Below are positions 23,749 to 36,700 of a DNA stretch of 64,000 nucleotides, piece by piece. Origin of the DNA: Salvia splendens (Eukaryota > Streptophyta > Magnoliopsida > Lamiales > Lamiaceae). The stretch spans positions 1,178,001 to 1,242,000 of the forward strand of contig NC_056046.1 of the NCBI RefSeq assembly GCF_004379255.2. Direction: 5' to 3'. The stretch's first letter is position 1. Every line of letters begins with the position of its first letter. The position numbers and the translations under genes were made by a program. Below the pieces are notes generated by a model. It searched no databases, had not been told where the DNA came from, and was given only the letters and a program-made list of their open reading frames with translations.

Positions 23749-26070
23749 CTACTGGCGAGCTCTCTTGTTGCTGCACGAGGGGCACTTGTACTGCTTGATG
23801 TGCTCGGCTCTGGCAGGAGTGATCTTCACGCATTTTCCATGAAACCACTTCTCGCATATGTCGCAGCAAATCCAGAATTCATCGGATGCATAGTTATCGC
23901 CACAGGCACCACATAATGTGTCCCCGTGCTCATCCTCATCTTCCTCGTCTAGAATGCCATCGTCTTCGTCTTTTGGCTGTGACTGCGGCTGTGGCCTTGA
24001 AAACTTTCCAGGAGTTTCAGCTCGCTGTCACCAAAAGAGTGAAATGTATTACCATCAAGAAGTTGATAAATAAAGTGCACGAGGAACAACTGGAACAACA
24101 GTTAAACATCAATGAAGATGCACGAACCTCTTTGAGATTACTGCTTACCGGTTTGGGGTTTGACTTTAACTTGTTGCTACTGTGATTTGAGATTGAAGAT
24201 TTCTCTTTCTGCTGTTTTTTGGCAGCACCAGTCACAACTTCAAATACAGTCGGTAGATCATTGATCATGTTGAAGAGCCGCTTCCTGTACCCAAAAAATT
24301 AATCCACGAACATAAATATCAACTCCAACAAAACTTTAAGCACATTTAATGATAGAAATGCTCAATATCTTAATGCTATGGAGCCCATCATAAGTAAACA
24401 ATAGTGCTTCATGCACTAATTGGGAATTTGGGAGAGGCTTGCAAACAGACAAACAAATGCTCAATAATCAGTACTTTTTCCCAAGTTTTCTATAAAATGG
24501 ATAATCCTAGAAACTGGTCATCCAGGCAGACCCTAATTCAAAAAAAAAATGGAGTCGCATCTGAAACGAAATCTTGAAGAAATTCAAGAAACTATCAGAA
24601 TCACTATTACTAGTTAGAAATACAGTTGCCCATAGAGCCACGCAGATAAAATAGCTGTATAGGAGGTACCTGTCTGCTTTATCGAATCCAAACCTAGCAC
24701 CAAAGTAGAAGGAAACAGCAAGCAACCAAGCGTCGCTGTGGACAGCAACGAGAGATAACCAGTCCTTTTCTTGCATCCCATCCCTAGCAAAGTTGATACC
24801 TAAAGCGGGCTCAGGGAGTTCCGGTGGAACTTCTTCAGCAGGTAAATTGACCTCCCATTGCTCACTAGGAAACCCGTACAAGCACAAATTCTCCTTTTCT
24901 GAAAGAAAATGTAAATAATATTAACTGCATCCGACAAGAAACAAGAAACATGACATAAGCACTTTTCATTTATACCACAATCTTAAGACGAAATGAACCA
25001 AATAATACGACAATCAACACCACCTACAATCTAACACAGAACGGAATCTGCTTCCATATGCGACACTGCGACAGTACCACTATCATTTACAATAAACACA
25101 AAAGAAGTCGCTAAGCACCATTATTGCAGAACATAAACATAATGTCAAAGGATCAAATAAAACTGCAAGACGTAAAAACCCCAATGCCACATATCAACAA
25201 ACATACGACACATGTCGACAGCGCACTGAATAGAAGTCATCAATGCACACGCTTAACAAACTATCCCTCGTGCCCGTTACATAACAATGAACACATAGAT
25301 CTTTAAGAAAACCGAAATTAGAATCTTTTATTGAATACAAAAACAAAAAACAACGAAAAATGTGCACTGCTGCTCAATTCAAGACCAGGTACTTGAGAAT
25401 TTATATGTGAACAACTATATAACTCACAAATTACATTCGCAGTGACACACAAAACTGCAATAATATAAAACACGTCTCAACTCTCAAATATCCAAACAAA
25501 TCCACTCTCATTTCCAAAGTACATTAAACCAACAATCACCAGGAGCTGATAGAAACAGAACCCCTTAACAACTTTTAAACAAAAGCACACATTCAAAAAC
25601 CCAAAACCACTGATTCAAAAATCAAATCAAAACCCTAACGAACACAAATCAACCTCAAATCCACTCCACAACACACTCTCTCCGCACAGAATCAACAAAA
25701 TCGAAGCCATTCCCCGAAAAACGGCTAACACAGTAACATCAAACCAGCGAATAAAACAGCAGAGAAAACCTAACCAAAAATTACACAAACGCAAACCAAA
25801 AATAACCATACCAGGATCACACTGCTGGAAAAATTCTTCAACATCTGCAAAACAAAAACAAAAAATTAACCACACCGCGAAAACAAATCGACAAAAAAAC
25901 ACCACGAAACAACAAATGCAGCTACGGAACGGAACAATTCAGCACCGAAACAGAAGAATTCAACACGAAAACCTACCTGTAGTGAGAGCTTTGATGAGTC
26001 CAGCTCTCCTGCCCTTGAAATCCCTAAAAACTTCCTCAACAGTGCGGGGATTGTAGCCTGCTGCATCCAT
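23749..26070 (-). CDS. Alfin-like PHD-finger protein, copy A (255 aa)
   Basis: Exons in coding order: 26070-25977, 25844-25812, 24898-24670, 24284-24149 and 24024-23749, all in phase, giving 255 residues. Residues 1-135 or so form the Alfin N-terminal domain ([15 protein letters not shown], then [17 protein letters not shown]). A Lys/Ser-rich linker and an acidic stretch follow, and the protein ends in a C-terminal PHD finger with all zinc ligands visible (CGACG, CCDIC, WFHGKC, CPSC). Alfin-like proteins are nuclear readers of H3K4me3, recall Polycomb or ING partners, and can bind GNGGTG motifs. This is one of two tandem copies; the neighbour at 27494-30689 has the same exon structure. Confidence 0.93.
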
Positions 26071-27493
26071 TAATCTCTCGAGCTCAAATTTACAACGGAA
26101 ATCAAATGGAAAACGCAGCAAAAAAAAATGTCTGCGTGGGTTTTATAGGTAGAGGGGATAATAAATAGCAGGAGAATTTCAGAGAGAGAAGAATGAATGA
26201 GTGAGATGGTATTGTATTGATGGAGCGGATTTGAATCTAATCAACATCGTCGGGTTTAACTATATTTGAATATTGGATGATGAGTCCGACAAAGGATTCT
26301 TTTTCTATTTTTTTTATTACGGATTTATTTTGTTTTCATTAAATATAATTAGCCATATTAATAATTAGGGTTTTCCGCAATTTGGAAATAGTGAAGTATT
26401 GTTCATTTTTGGAGTGTTATGTTTAGTTAAATAAGAATATATTCGGTAGTCTTTTGCTTTGACCGTATTACTCCTTATTTAGTTAATATTATGAAGAGTT
26501 GAAAGTGATTTGGATAAATACTATTTGTACTAATTCAACACAAATTTAATTAGATAATAGCTTTTCAGCAATGATTATATGTTGCCTCGAGGAATCCCAT
26601 CAGATCTGTCGTTTTAAGACATTGATTTCATAAGTCTTGTGAATCCACAAAATAAGACATTAGATTGTTAATGGTGAAATTTGTGTAGTAACTGTTCATG
26701 AAACATGAGAAGTAGATGATTAATCATATGTTTTCGGAAAAAAATTCAGAAATTTATTAGGTCTACAAGATCGTTTCGTTCTTTTTTCTATAATAGAGGT
26801 CTACTAGAGATCATAAATTGTTGAAGAAACAATCAGATTTTTCTTTTACTTTTCTCCTTTTTAGGCGGTCAAAAAATAAAGAATCGGTTTTCAAAATTAC
26901 ATTCTTTTAATACTAACAAGTTAATTTTTTTAACCATCATTTTCAATTTGTCTAAAAATGAGGTGGTGCTCTTGGCTCGACTTTGTATGTTATATTGCAT
27001 TGTAAATTTGTAATCACATGTTTGTGTCGGATAGAAACCGCAGCAGCAAATGTTAAAAATAGTGTAATTTCTTGTATCAATTGTAATACTCCAATTTTAT
27101 AGTGAATTCATTAATTTTTATTGTAGCGTTCTCACAAAAAATGTACTCCTAATTTTCAAATCCGAACTCCTAGTTAACATTTGGTGATGCTTTTGCAACA
27201 AAAACCAGCATATTTATCTGCATATATTCTCAATAGTAGCATTAAATTTACTAAAAGAAATGGGTTAAGCCATGTCAGTATTTGAAACAGAGATGAGAAA
27301 AAAGTTGAAATTCTATAAGAGAGAAATAAAGTTAAGCCTTAATCCTAATACAAATAATTATTATACGAATAAACAAAATCCCCCAATCAGAAAGTGCACA
27401 TTCACAGGTTGATAACTTAGAACAAGGAATGGGATAAATCGACTAGTCTTGGAAGAGGTACAGACCTCTAAGGGTTCGCAGTCTACGCTAAGG
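26071..27493. other. Promoter of Alfin-like A and 3' flank of Alfin-like B
   Basis: 26071-26290 is similar to 30690-30840 (both contain GGGGATAATAAATAG and GATTTGAATCTAAT), so the promoters were copied with the genes. 26816-27262 is similar to the 3' flank of copy A. No additional gene is seen. Confidence 0.6.
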
Positions 27494-30400
27494 CTACTGA
27501 CGGGCTCTCTTGTTGCTGCACGAAGGACACTTGTACTGCTTGATGTGCTCGGCTCTGGCAGGGGTGATCTTCACGCATTTGCCATGAAACCACTTCTCAC
27601 ATATGTCGCAGCAGATCCAGAATTCGTCTGATGCATAGTTATCTCCACAGGCGCCGCATAGTGTCTCCCCATGCTCATCATCGTCTTCCTCGTCTAGTAC
27701 CTCATCGTCATCTTTTGGGTCTTCGTCCTTTGGCTGTGGATGTGAGAACTTTGGCTGAGTACTTTCAATCATTCGCTGTCACCGAAAGAGCCAAGTTGTT
27801 ATTACCACCCTCAAAGTCTCAAAAAAAAACTAAAGTGAACAATGTCAAGACAAAGTTCATGCTTCGATGATTGAGAGATTTTTCCCTACCGGTTTGGAGT
27901 TGGATTTCGACTTGTTGCTGCTATTGTTTAGAGTTTTTTCTTTCTGGTGTTTCTTGGCAGCACCTGTCACAACTTCGAACACAGTAGGGACATCATTGAT
28001 CATGTTAAAAAGCCGCTTCCTGCAACGAAAAGGGGATAGTTCCATCACATAAGTACGATCTCGGATAAAAAGAATCATGCAAATTATGAACATCATGTCA
28101 CTGGTCCTCTAATGGACCAAGGAATCTGCACATTAAAAAGACGACCCTGCCTCAAAGCAAAAGATAAACTGCCTTCGACCCAAAATCAAGAAAGGAAGAT
28201 ATAGAATTGGGGTACCTGTCAGCTTTATCGAATCCAAATCTAGCACCAAAGTAGAAGGCAACAGAAAGTAGCCATGCGTCACTGTGGACTGCAACTAGAG
28301 AAAGCCAGTCCTTTTCTTGCATCCCATCCCTAGCAAAGTTGATTCCCAATGCAGGCTCAGGGAGTTCCGGAGGTACTTCTTCAGCAGGTAAATTGACCTC
28401 CCATTGCTCATTTGGAAACCCGTACAAGCACAAATTCTCTTTCTCTGGAAAAGGAAAACATCACATATTTAAAACTAACTGCATAAGCCAAGCAATAAGA
28501 CACGAAAGATGGCATACACACAATTAATTTCTACCTTGAGAATATGACAAATATGAAACAAGTGTAATGATACAACTACATCACATGTAGCATCTAACTC
28601 AATGATACTAACTTGTGAATGCAACGATACAACTTCCAATGTCAATAGCGACGGGAACCAATAGCCATGTGTACATGCTTCTGCCAGGTCACATATTTTG
28701 AAAGTGAAGGCTTGGAGAAGGAGAATTACAGTGCGTGTTAAAGTATGAAGCAATTCTTGGCAATTCCTGAAGATAGACAAAATTTTCAAGCTCTTTCAAG
28801 TGTGGAGAAGCCGAGAAGACAAAAATTTCAAGCCCTTTGATGATTGACAATCTAAATAAAAGCATTCCAGGAAGCAGACAAAAATTTTTAAAAAATTGTT
28901 GAAGAGAACTCTTCTATTAAAGGAATTAGGTTCTTCTCAAACCAGGAAACCCTCAGATTAACTAAAGAACTAATAGGAGACTGACTGAGAATCTTTCTCG
29001 GGAACAGTGATAAATATCTATCTATCAGTAACTTTTGGCAGGGACTGTAAACAGCTGAGCTTCCCAAAGATATGCAAGAATCTTAACAATTTGAGATCTC
29101 AAAAGAGGTAAAAACAGTGGAGTAGCTCTGGTGCAATCAGTGATATCCGGAGCGAAGGCGCACCCGGGCAATTGGGTAAAAATTTGGGGCACAGGCTACG
29201 AACCCCACAAATTGATCTTCATTTTAACTATTGGTTAATAATTGGGCTCTAGAATTGGAATACACCACAGGTCCATTACTTATTTGAAGCCTATTTACAT
29301 ACATACACGTGCTTAGTGGGTCCCATTGCCGGTGATCAACAACAGAGAGCACGTGATATCGAAGATCCCTTTAATTTTTTCCTTATGTGAAAATCGTGTG
29401 CGGAAACCACAATTTCTTAACTAGATCTATTACAAAGAAATAAATATCCCATTAGCAAATTCAACATCACAGAAATTCAACCCTAGTCGCTGCTCGTTTC
29501 TCTTCCCGCTGCGACATCAACAGACAGTTTGTTCAAGGCCATGTTCTTCTCTCTTCCTCCTCCAAGTCATGCGCCACAGGCGTGCTTTTGACAACATTGG
29601 GTGTAATGGAAAAGGAATGCCAGAGTGCCAGGTGAGGATGCAACGTTGGAAGAAGAATATCTCAAAAGCCAATTTCCTACATTCAGCCTTGATGGCAAGG
29701 CCGATTCTTCCACGGGAAGAAATGGTAGGAACGAGCAGTAATTCCACAGATTCTATCAAAATTGTGATACACTACTACCCTAAATGTCACATATCCAGAA
29801 TCTTTACCTATTACCACGCCTGTACATGACCGAAAATACCCACTTACCCTACCATCCCTGATGTGCATCATATAAACTGCAAACACCCATGTAATACAAC
29901 CAGCATATCAAAATAATTCTTTTAGGAATATCAGAAACATAATTGCTAAACTACCAAAAATCTAAAACACAAAAAAATACACACCACTTCCAAATCACAG
30001 ACTAAAACACATGACCATGTAGCAACAACATTCATATCTCAACAAGAGTATAAATCCAACAGGTTCCATTTGCAGTGAGGCATAAACAGTGGTTCCACAA
30101 GTGGTGGCCCCCCACCTAATTAAATCACTCTAATTGTCAGCTCAAAATCACATTTACAGATACATTAATCTTCACCCCGGAAATTTTATGCTCAGACCGA
30201 CTTAAACCTTACGCATCAAAATCCAAGCTAACACTAATTTCATGTCATTATGTCAAGTTAACTTTGCAAACTATTCTCTCAGCACAAATTTTACGAAATT
30301 GAAGTCAATTTACGGATAACATATGACACACGAAATGAAACCAGCAATTGAAAAAAAAAGCCAGAAAAATAAACATATATTCATAAATACAAAACCGAAA

Positions 30401-30689
30401 CCCTACCAGGATCACACTGCTGGAAAAATTCTTCAACATCTGCAAACGGAATAAAAAAACGTCAACCACAAAGTAAATCAATGAGAGCGAAATTCAAATT
30501 AAAAAATGCACACACCGAAAAGCAAATTAATTCTCCACTTAAAAATATTACCATGAAAATTCGAAATTCGGAAAAGTTTGGAGGAATAAAACAGAAACCT
30601 GTGGTGAGGGCTTTGATGAGTCCAGTTCTTCTGCCCTTGAAATCCCTAAACACTTCTTCAACAGTCCGAGGATTGTAGCCCTGCTCCAT
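27494..30689 (-). CDS. Alfin-like PHD-finger protein, copy B (254 aa)
   Basis: Exons in coding order: 30689-30599, 30439-30407, 28444-28216, 28019-27890 and 27775-27494, giving 254 residues. Exons 2 and 3 have exactly the same lengths as in copy A (33 and 229 bp). The Alfin domain and PHD finger (CGACG, CCDIC, WFHGKC, CPSC) are intact, so both copies should read H3K4me3. The proteins differ mainly in the linker: copy B has a different sequence from about residue 160 to 185 and a longer DEE-rich stretch, and its N-terminus is MEQG instead of MDAAG. Intron 2 is 1962 bp against 913 bp in copy A. Confidence 0.93.
28960..29560. other. Extra sequence in intron 2 of Alfin-like B, possible transposon remnant
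   Basis: Copy A has no counterpart for this segment. It includes a short GC-richer block around 29140-29210 (words GGAGCGAAGGCGCACCCGGG and GGGGCACAGG) that resembles transposon termini. No matching second terminus or target duplication was found, so the assignment is tentative. Confidence 0.3.
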
Positions 30690-31542
30690 CTCCGTTTCTC
30701 GAGCTCAAGCAATGGGGAAACGCAGCGGGAATTATCTGTGGGTTTAAGGTTAGGGGATAATAAATAGGAAGAGAGAGAAGAAGCAGATTTGAATCTAATG
30801 AAAATGAATGGGTTTAACTGTTTTTGAGAAATGGGTAAGCCCACTAGGACTTTTTATTTTTCTTAAACGTTATTTCTATAAAAAATTTTACTAAGTTTTC
30901 TTCAATTTTTTTGGAAAATACAATTTTAAGTTACTATGGACGTCGCTCGTGAAGTAAATCATTGCACGTCCAACTACTTAGGAGTGGATCGGATCCTCTT
31001 CTAAAGTGATTTATCCTTCTCGAATAAATTGAGGATTCTTGTTGTTTCGTAATAAATACTGCAGTTTGGCTTCAATAATAATCATCGTCACTGAAATAAA
31101 TTATCTCACCTACTGTACCACCGATTGAGAGAGAATCGATAGATTTCTTTTCGAGATTGATTCTGGGGTTTTTTTGCGGTAGTTGTTAATCGGAGCGTAG
31201 GTTAGGAGGTTGGTGTGAATGCGAGCAAGGTGGTGACAACTGGCAACGTGTAATCTTAGCCTACTATGCACTTGACGGGAGATTTCGAGAGAGGACACTC
31301 TTGATGATACTATCTTGATGGATTCATTTATAGGATTCGATCAAACATCGGAAAGATATTACACAACAATCAAGTATTTCTTCAGTTGTAAAATTAAACG
31401 CTCAACATGCTTATAAGTTATAAATTTAGATCATGTTCTTGTATGTTTTTCATTGCGTGTCATCTAGTTAATGACATCACAAGAATCTCAAACATGACAA
31501 CCATGAGTAGACAATACAAAGACAAAAGGAAAGTACATATTT
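30690..31542. other. Promoter of Alfin-like B and 3' flank of mini NF-YA
   Basis: 30690-30840 matches the copy A promoter. The rest has no recognisable coding or RNA feature. I looked in the 3' flank of the NF-YA gene for a miR169-type target and saw none. Confidence 0.5.
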
Positions 31543-32180
31543 TCACTTGAGTTGAGGTAATGGATTGTCTCCAACTTTCCTCATTTTAAGGAATCTTCCA
31601 CCCTTTCCTCTAGCTCTTCTCATTGCATGAAGATGTCTTGATTCGTGCAAATATGGCTGCCCAAAATCAATACAGTATTTAGAAATTTAAACTCGATTTA
31701 GTACATGTTTTTTTGTGTGTTATAATTAAAATGCTCAAAATTAAAAAGACGACAATACAATGAAATCAACTTATAGACAACAAGAAGAAAAAAAAGTTTA
31801 TTAAAAACAATTATAGAAAAAAAACGGCGGACCAACCCACAAAAACATAAGCAAATGATCAACACCATTATGACATTATCCGTTAACCAAATCCACCCAA
31901 GGAGCTAGAGTTGCCTCATGGCTGAAGTTTCAAACAAATAATCACATAATACATATAGATGGGATTCGAATTCAAGATAATTCAATCATAACAAAACCAT
32001 CTAATCATTCATAATCATATAATAACAAACCTTTTTGGGCTTCTTGAGTTTATGCATCTTTGCTCTTTGTCTTCTACGTCGCAAGATCGCTTCATATTGC
32101 CTTGCGTTGACAAATATAGGCTCAAATTCTTGAATATCAAAAGGGACTAAGATTCTAAATAGAGGGTTTGTGATGATCAT
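31543..32180 (-). CDS. Miniature NF-YA (HAP2) core protein, 87 aa, two exons
   Basis: Exon 1 is 32180-32031 and exon 2 is 31656-31543, with clear GT and AG borders and complete codons at the junction. Exon 1 encodes the NF-YB/NF-YC interaction helix ([20 protein letters not shown], residues 20-39). Exon 2 begins with the DNA-binding helix ([20 protein letters not shown], residues 51-70) that recognises CCAAT. The linker between them is about three residues shorter than in usual plant NF-YA. Normal NF-YA proteins have 150 or more residues before the core; here only 19 precede it and 13 follow the final GGRF. A TATA-like sequence (TATATAAA, 32216-32223 on the minus strand) lies about 40 bases upstream of the ATG. 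It could be a functional short isoform, a competitor, or a relic. Confidence 0.75.
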
Positions 32181-33743
32181 TGTGTTTTTGTGCTAAATAT
32201 GAACAAGTAGCACTCGATTTATATAGATAGATCAAGTTTGCGGTTTTGAATTTTTTTTAAAAGAAAAGAAAGCATCTTTGGAAAAAGCATAGTTGGTTGT
32301 GCATATAAATATTTCAGTTGAAATTTTGACAATTTTAAGGTTTTGTGGATTTTAAGGATGAATGGTTAAATATGCACCGTTGATTTAACTAGAAACGGAC
32401 TGGCTATTCTAATTTTCAAACTGTGATCGGTCTTTTGCCTAACTACACAGTTTATTGGTTCTATTGATTCCATTCCAATATTTTGAACCGAGAATCGGCG
32501 TTTAGCCACCATTTTTTTTGAACTAGGAAACAACTGAAAATTGTAAAAGAAATGGTTCATAAATTAAAAAAAAAATGTCGATTTTGATCGAAAATCAGAA
32601 CTGCTAGTTACCAATCCAAAATAAAAATAGACAAATATGTCGTCGGTACGGTTGGTTCCATTTCCTTTGGAATTATAACCATCAATTCGTAACAGAAGAC
32701 AATGGTTCTAGAATCAGTAATACGCTTAGATTCGAGTGGTGCTGAACCAATTTTTTTATTATTTTTTAACTCTATATAATTGTTTTCCAAGAATCATGAA
32801 CTTAGTTTCCTACACTATTGTAGTGTATTCCACGAAGTGTAACATCTATACTATCTATACCACCATAGGTATATTTGAGGAATCACTAGGTGGAGAAAAG
32901 GGAAGGAAATTATGCAAAGTGACGAATTGAAAACTTATAAAGTTATGTAGGTGCTCGAATAAGTAAGTTGGACTCACTTTATAATTTGAATATGTAGACT
33001 TGGAATAACGAATTCCATCACATCAAACTAGTGACTCTATTTAATTTTTATTATAGTAGTACATATCACTTATCATTATATTTATACTCTGTATACTAAA
33101 CAACCACTCATATTTCAAAAAGTGAGTAAGATACCAATCTTGATTTTCCGCCAATATAGTTGCATTTAATAAAATTTCCATAAAAAATAAACTATCCTCA
33201 TGCAATAAATACTCCTTCGATCAAAATAATGTAATGACATGGATTTCAATAAAGTTAGATAGTGTGTTTTAAATTTTAATTGATCGAATATGTTAAATAT
33301 ATTTGCATTCTTTTTTCAAAGTCAAAAGGCAAGAGGTCTAAAAACTATTTAACGCTTATAGGTGAAAACTCTTTATGGAAATTCAAAGATATTTAGCAAA
33401 AATTTTAACTAACTAATAATCAACATATTAATTATCGATTCATATCAAACCCAGACAAAAAATTCAAAAGGAATACATAACTCTATGTTAGACCACCACC
33501 AAAGTTAAGGATGTGAAAATCACTCATTGCCTTAGAAAAATTGTTAAAACCAGTAGGAAGGGGGGGAAATCCCCTAATGTCACATGGTCTCATCACTCTC
33601 GTCGACTCAAGCTCGACCGCCACTTAATAACACATCGGCTGCTTGCCTCACACCAAAAAATCCCAAACAGCCTTGAAAAAATCCGAATCCCCAAAAACAC
33701 AACATGTAGGTGGTGTTTGCCATCATTTAGCAAAACTCTCCCT
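32181..33743. other. Intergenic, no gene seen
   Basis: AT-rich. Open frames at 32366-32930 have no domain and no splice partners. The right part may contain the 3' untranslated region of the CID-like gene. Confidence 0.5.
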
Positions 33744-36700
33744 TCACTTGTACTGCATTTACTGCATAAGAATACTGGATTTAATGAATGGGGACGATAA
33801 AAGTAACGAGTTTTCAGCACAAGATACGTTGTGATTGTAAGTAGGTGGTGCTCGACAGAGACATGGGACAGCATAAATGGAACATTCAAAATCATGTTTG
33901 TCCACATGAGGTGTCATTAGACGGGCTCCATGAAGATTGGGAGATTGTCCACATGCAAAATCATGTTATAGTCGAAACGCGTGCTAAAGGTCGAAACAAT
34001 TCTACTCGAGCTTCTTCAACAAAAGTGAAAACTGGGAAAAGAAAAGAGGGGGAATGGTTGCTTACATGTGGATATGTGGGCATGAAGTAAACTGGCCAGT
34101 GTTGTCCTACTGTCATCTGTTGTCCATACTGCAAGAAAACTAATTAATTTTCCTCGGCGCCACAAAATTGTGGGCAGAATCCTGAGTAGAGCAAAATACG
34201 ACTAACCTGAGGTCCGTTTGGATGGTAAAATTGTTGAGACATTGGTGTAGCCGGTGGATTATACATAACTGGCGGATGTGCAGTAAACAAAGGTCCAGCC
34301 TACACAATCATAATAAGCCCAAAATGGACCGGTGTGAGTTAAATTTACTAAGAAAGTGCAGGCATATGATGATCAAGATGACAAGGAAAAAGTAGTTTCC
34401 TTCTCTGTAAACCGAAGATACCAAGGCTATGATTGATACTCCTGTACACACAGATATTTCTTCACTCTTTTTAATAATGAAAACAGACATAAACATACAT
34501 TGTCCAATAAGCTCATTTTCTATTTCTTCTCCTAAAAAACACTCTTAAAGCACTCAAAAGCCATCCTTGTGAATTACAATCTCAAAAATTTCGCAGTTAT
34601 TGAATCTTTAGGTACAGAATTTCTTTAGTTTATGCGATATTCTTCTAATTTTGACATTATTGTGGATAGTACTAAATTCTTGCTGTTGAGTGACATGCAA
34701 CTGAATGGCTGAGAAATATTGAAAGAAAAGAACTTGCATCCACTAGTTATTTGACAGCTAAAGTAAGCCCGATTCGTAGAAATATACTAGACCATCTAAA
34801 CCAAGTTAAAAGGCAGTAGCAACAGAGATATGTGCACTCACCCCAACACCAGATGGCATGCCATGCATATGTGTTGCAGTAGCCATAGGTGGATAGTAGA
34901 AGGAATTATCTGCAATAGGAGAAATCGGTCTAGGTGTCTGAAATGGGACGAAGCTCTTAGCATTTGCATTAAATTTAAATTCCTAAAAAAGACGAGTAAG
35001 AGAGTTAGCAAAAGACAAATCAAGCACAGGGGACATAATGACAAGAAATTATGAGCATGCATCAAAATTTCCAATCATGTAGTTCACCTTGGCATGTGGA
35101 TTAAGTGTTGACTTCTCTGAAGACAGCGAAGCAACAGATGAACTAGGAGACAATCCACGGCCAGCAGAAGTTGAGGTACCTCCTCCGCGATCAGATGCGG
35201 ACGATGCAGAGCTACTGGTCCGGGCAAGAGAGGTTGCTACCCCTTGTGAGTCAGGACATGATGAACCCTTTGGTAACTCGTTGAAGAAGCTTTCCTTATC
35301 CTGAACTTTGGATGAAAAACGTGATGGATCAAATGCAGTAGCATTCGCAGATAATCCAACCTTCAGACAGCTTTCTTTATTCAATGAGTTTGAACCTGAG
35401 AAGGTATTAAGGTAATCACATCAGCCTTAATGAACACAATGATGAATATCATGGCTCAAGGGGAAATAGTCTATAAAACACATAATACGCCAAAGCAAAA
35501 GAAAATTAATTTAAAGAAAAACCTGTAATCCCTCCGTCCCACTCAAGATGTCCACATTCTTGAGTGGCACGGGATTTTAGGAGTTTAAAGGTGGATAAAG
35601 TAGAGAGAAAAAGGTAGTTGAATATTTTTAATGAGGGGAGAGAGGTTTATTTCCAAATATAGAAAGTGGACATCTTGAGTGAGACAAACTAAAGGAAAGG
35701 TGGACATCTTGAGTGGGATGGAGGAAATCCTAAAGCTTTTTGAAAAACTCATCCAATAAGAAGAAATTTAGGTCTAATTAAAAAGAATGAAGAGCCAAAC
35801 ATATATGTGTGGCTGGAAAAATAAGAGAGATCACTCGCCCTCGGCTTTAGATGCTCTCCGATCATGTACCTGCAAATAAAAAGAAAAAACAAGTGACAGT
35901 CAGATCCAACAACATCAATTCAAAGAAACGCCATCAAACTCCAGAGCACTCAATAGACTCTCACATCTTGCATTTCTTCATCCTCCAATACTGTCTTCAC
36001 AATATCTTCATATGATCTCTCATGATTTCCCCGGTAGACTGAAGAAAAGCGAGTTTCTTCATCTATCTCAATGTTCCCATCAATTTGAATACCTCTTTCC
36101 TACACAATAACATAAGTGAGATACACCAAAAAAACACATACTGAAGGAAAGATTCAAAAAAAACATGAAGCCAAGTCTCAGTCCAACCTCTGCGAGATGA
36201 AGATCAAGGGTTTGTTCCCCCTCAATCTCTCTAGCTATCTTTAGAGCTTCTCTTTCTAATTCTCTCATTTGAGGGCCTCTATCGAGCTTCGTAGTGTAAA
36301 GCTCTTCATCAAAGGTGCTCTTAACTCCAAATAAAGTTTTATTTACCTCAAACTGATCCCAGCCTCTGTTGTGCATATAAAGGTACCAGACTAATCAAAA
36401 TAGCATCACATGTACTGAAATAATTGGAGATTTACAGGAACTTTTTCATGAATAAATAGTAACTTCAACAATTCAAATCCTACTCTATAATTTCCAAAAG
36501 GTAATATGTTGCTATCTCCGAAACCATGGCTGAAAGCTTTTTAAACATCTAACCACAAATTGAAGTAGAATAGAGGTTTCGGAGTTAACTAAACTCATAC
36601 GTGCAAAATACCTGTTCCAAGGACCATCAAATATATTCTCCAGTTCAGGACACCCAGGATCATCTTCATCAGGGACCCATCGCTCCAATTCTCTCCCCGC

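Noticed and set aside
33513..34090. Overlapping plus-strand frames beside the CID-like gene
   Set aside because: They are antisense to the 3' part of the CID-like gene and have no recognisable domain.
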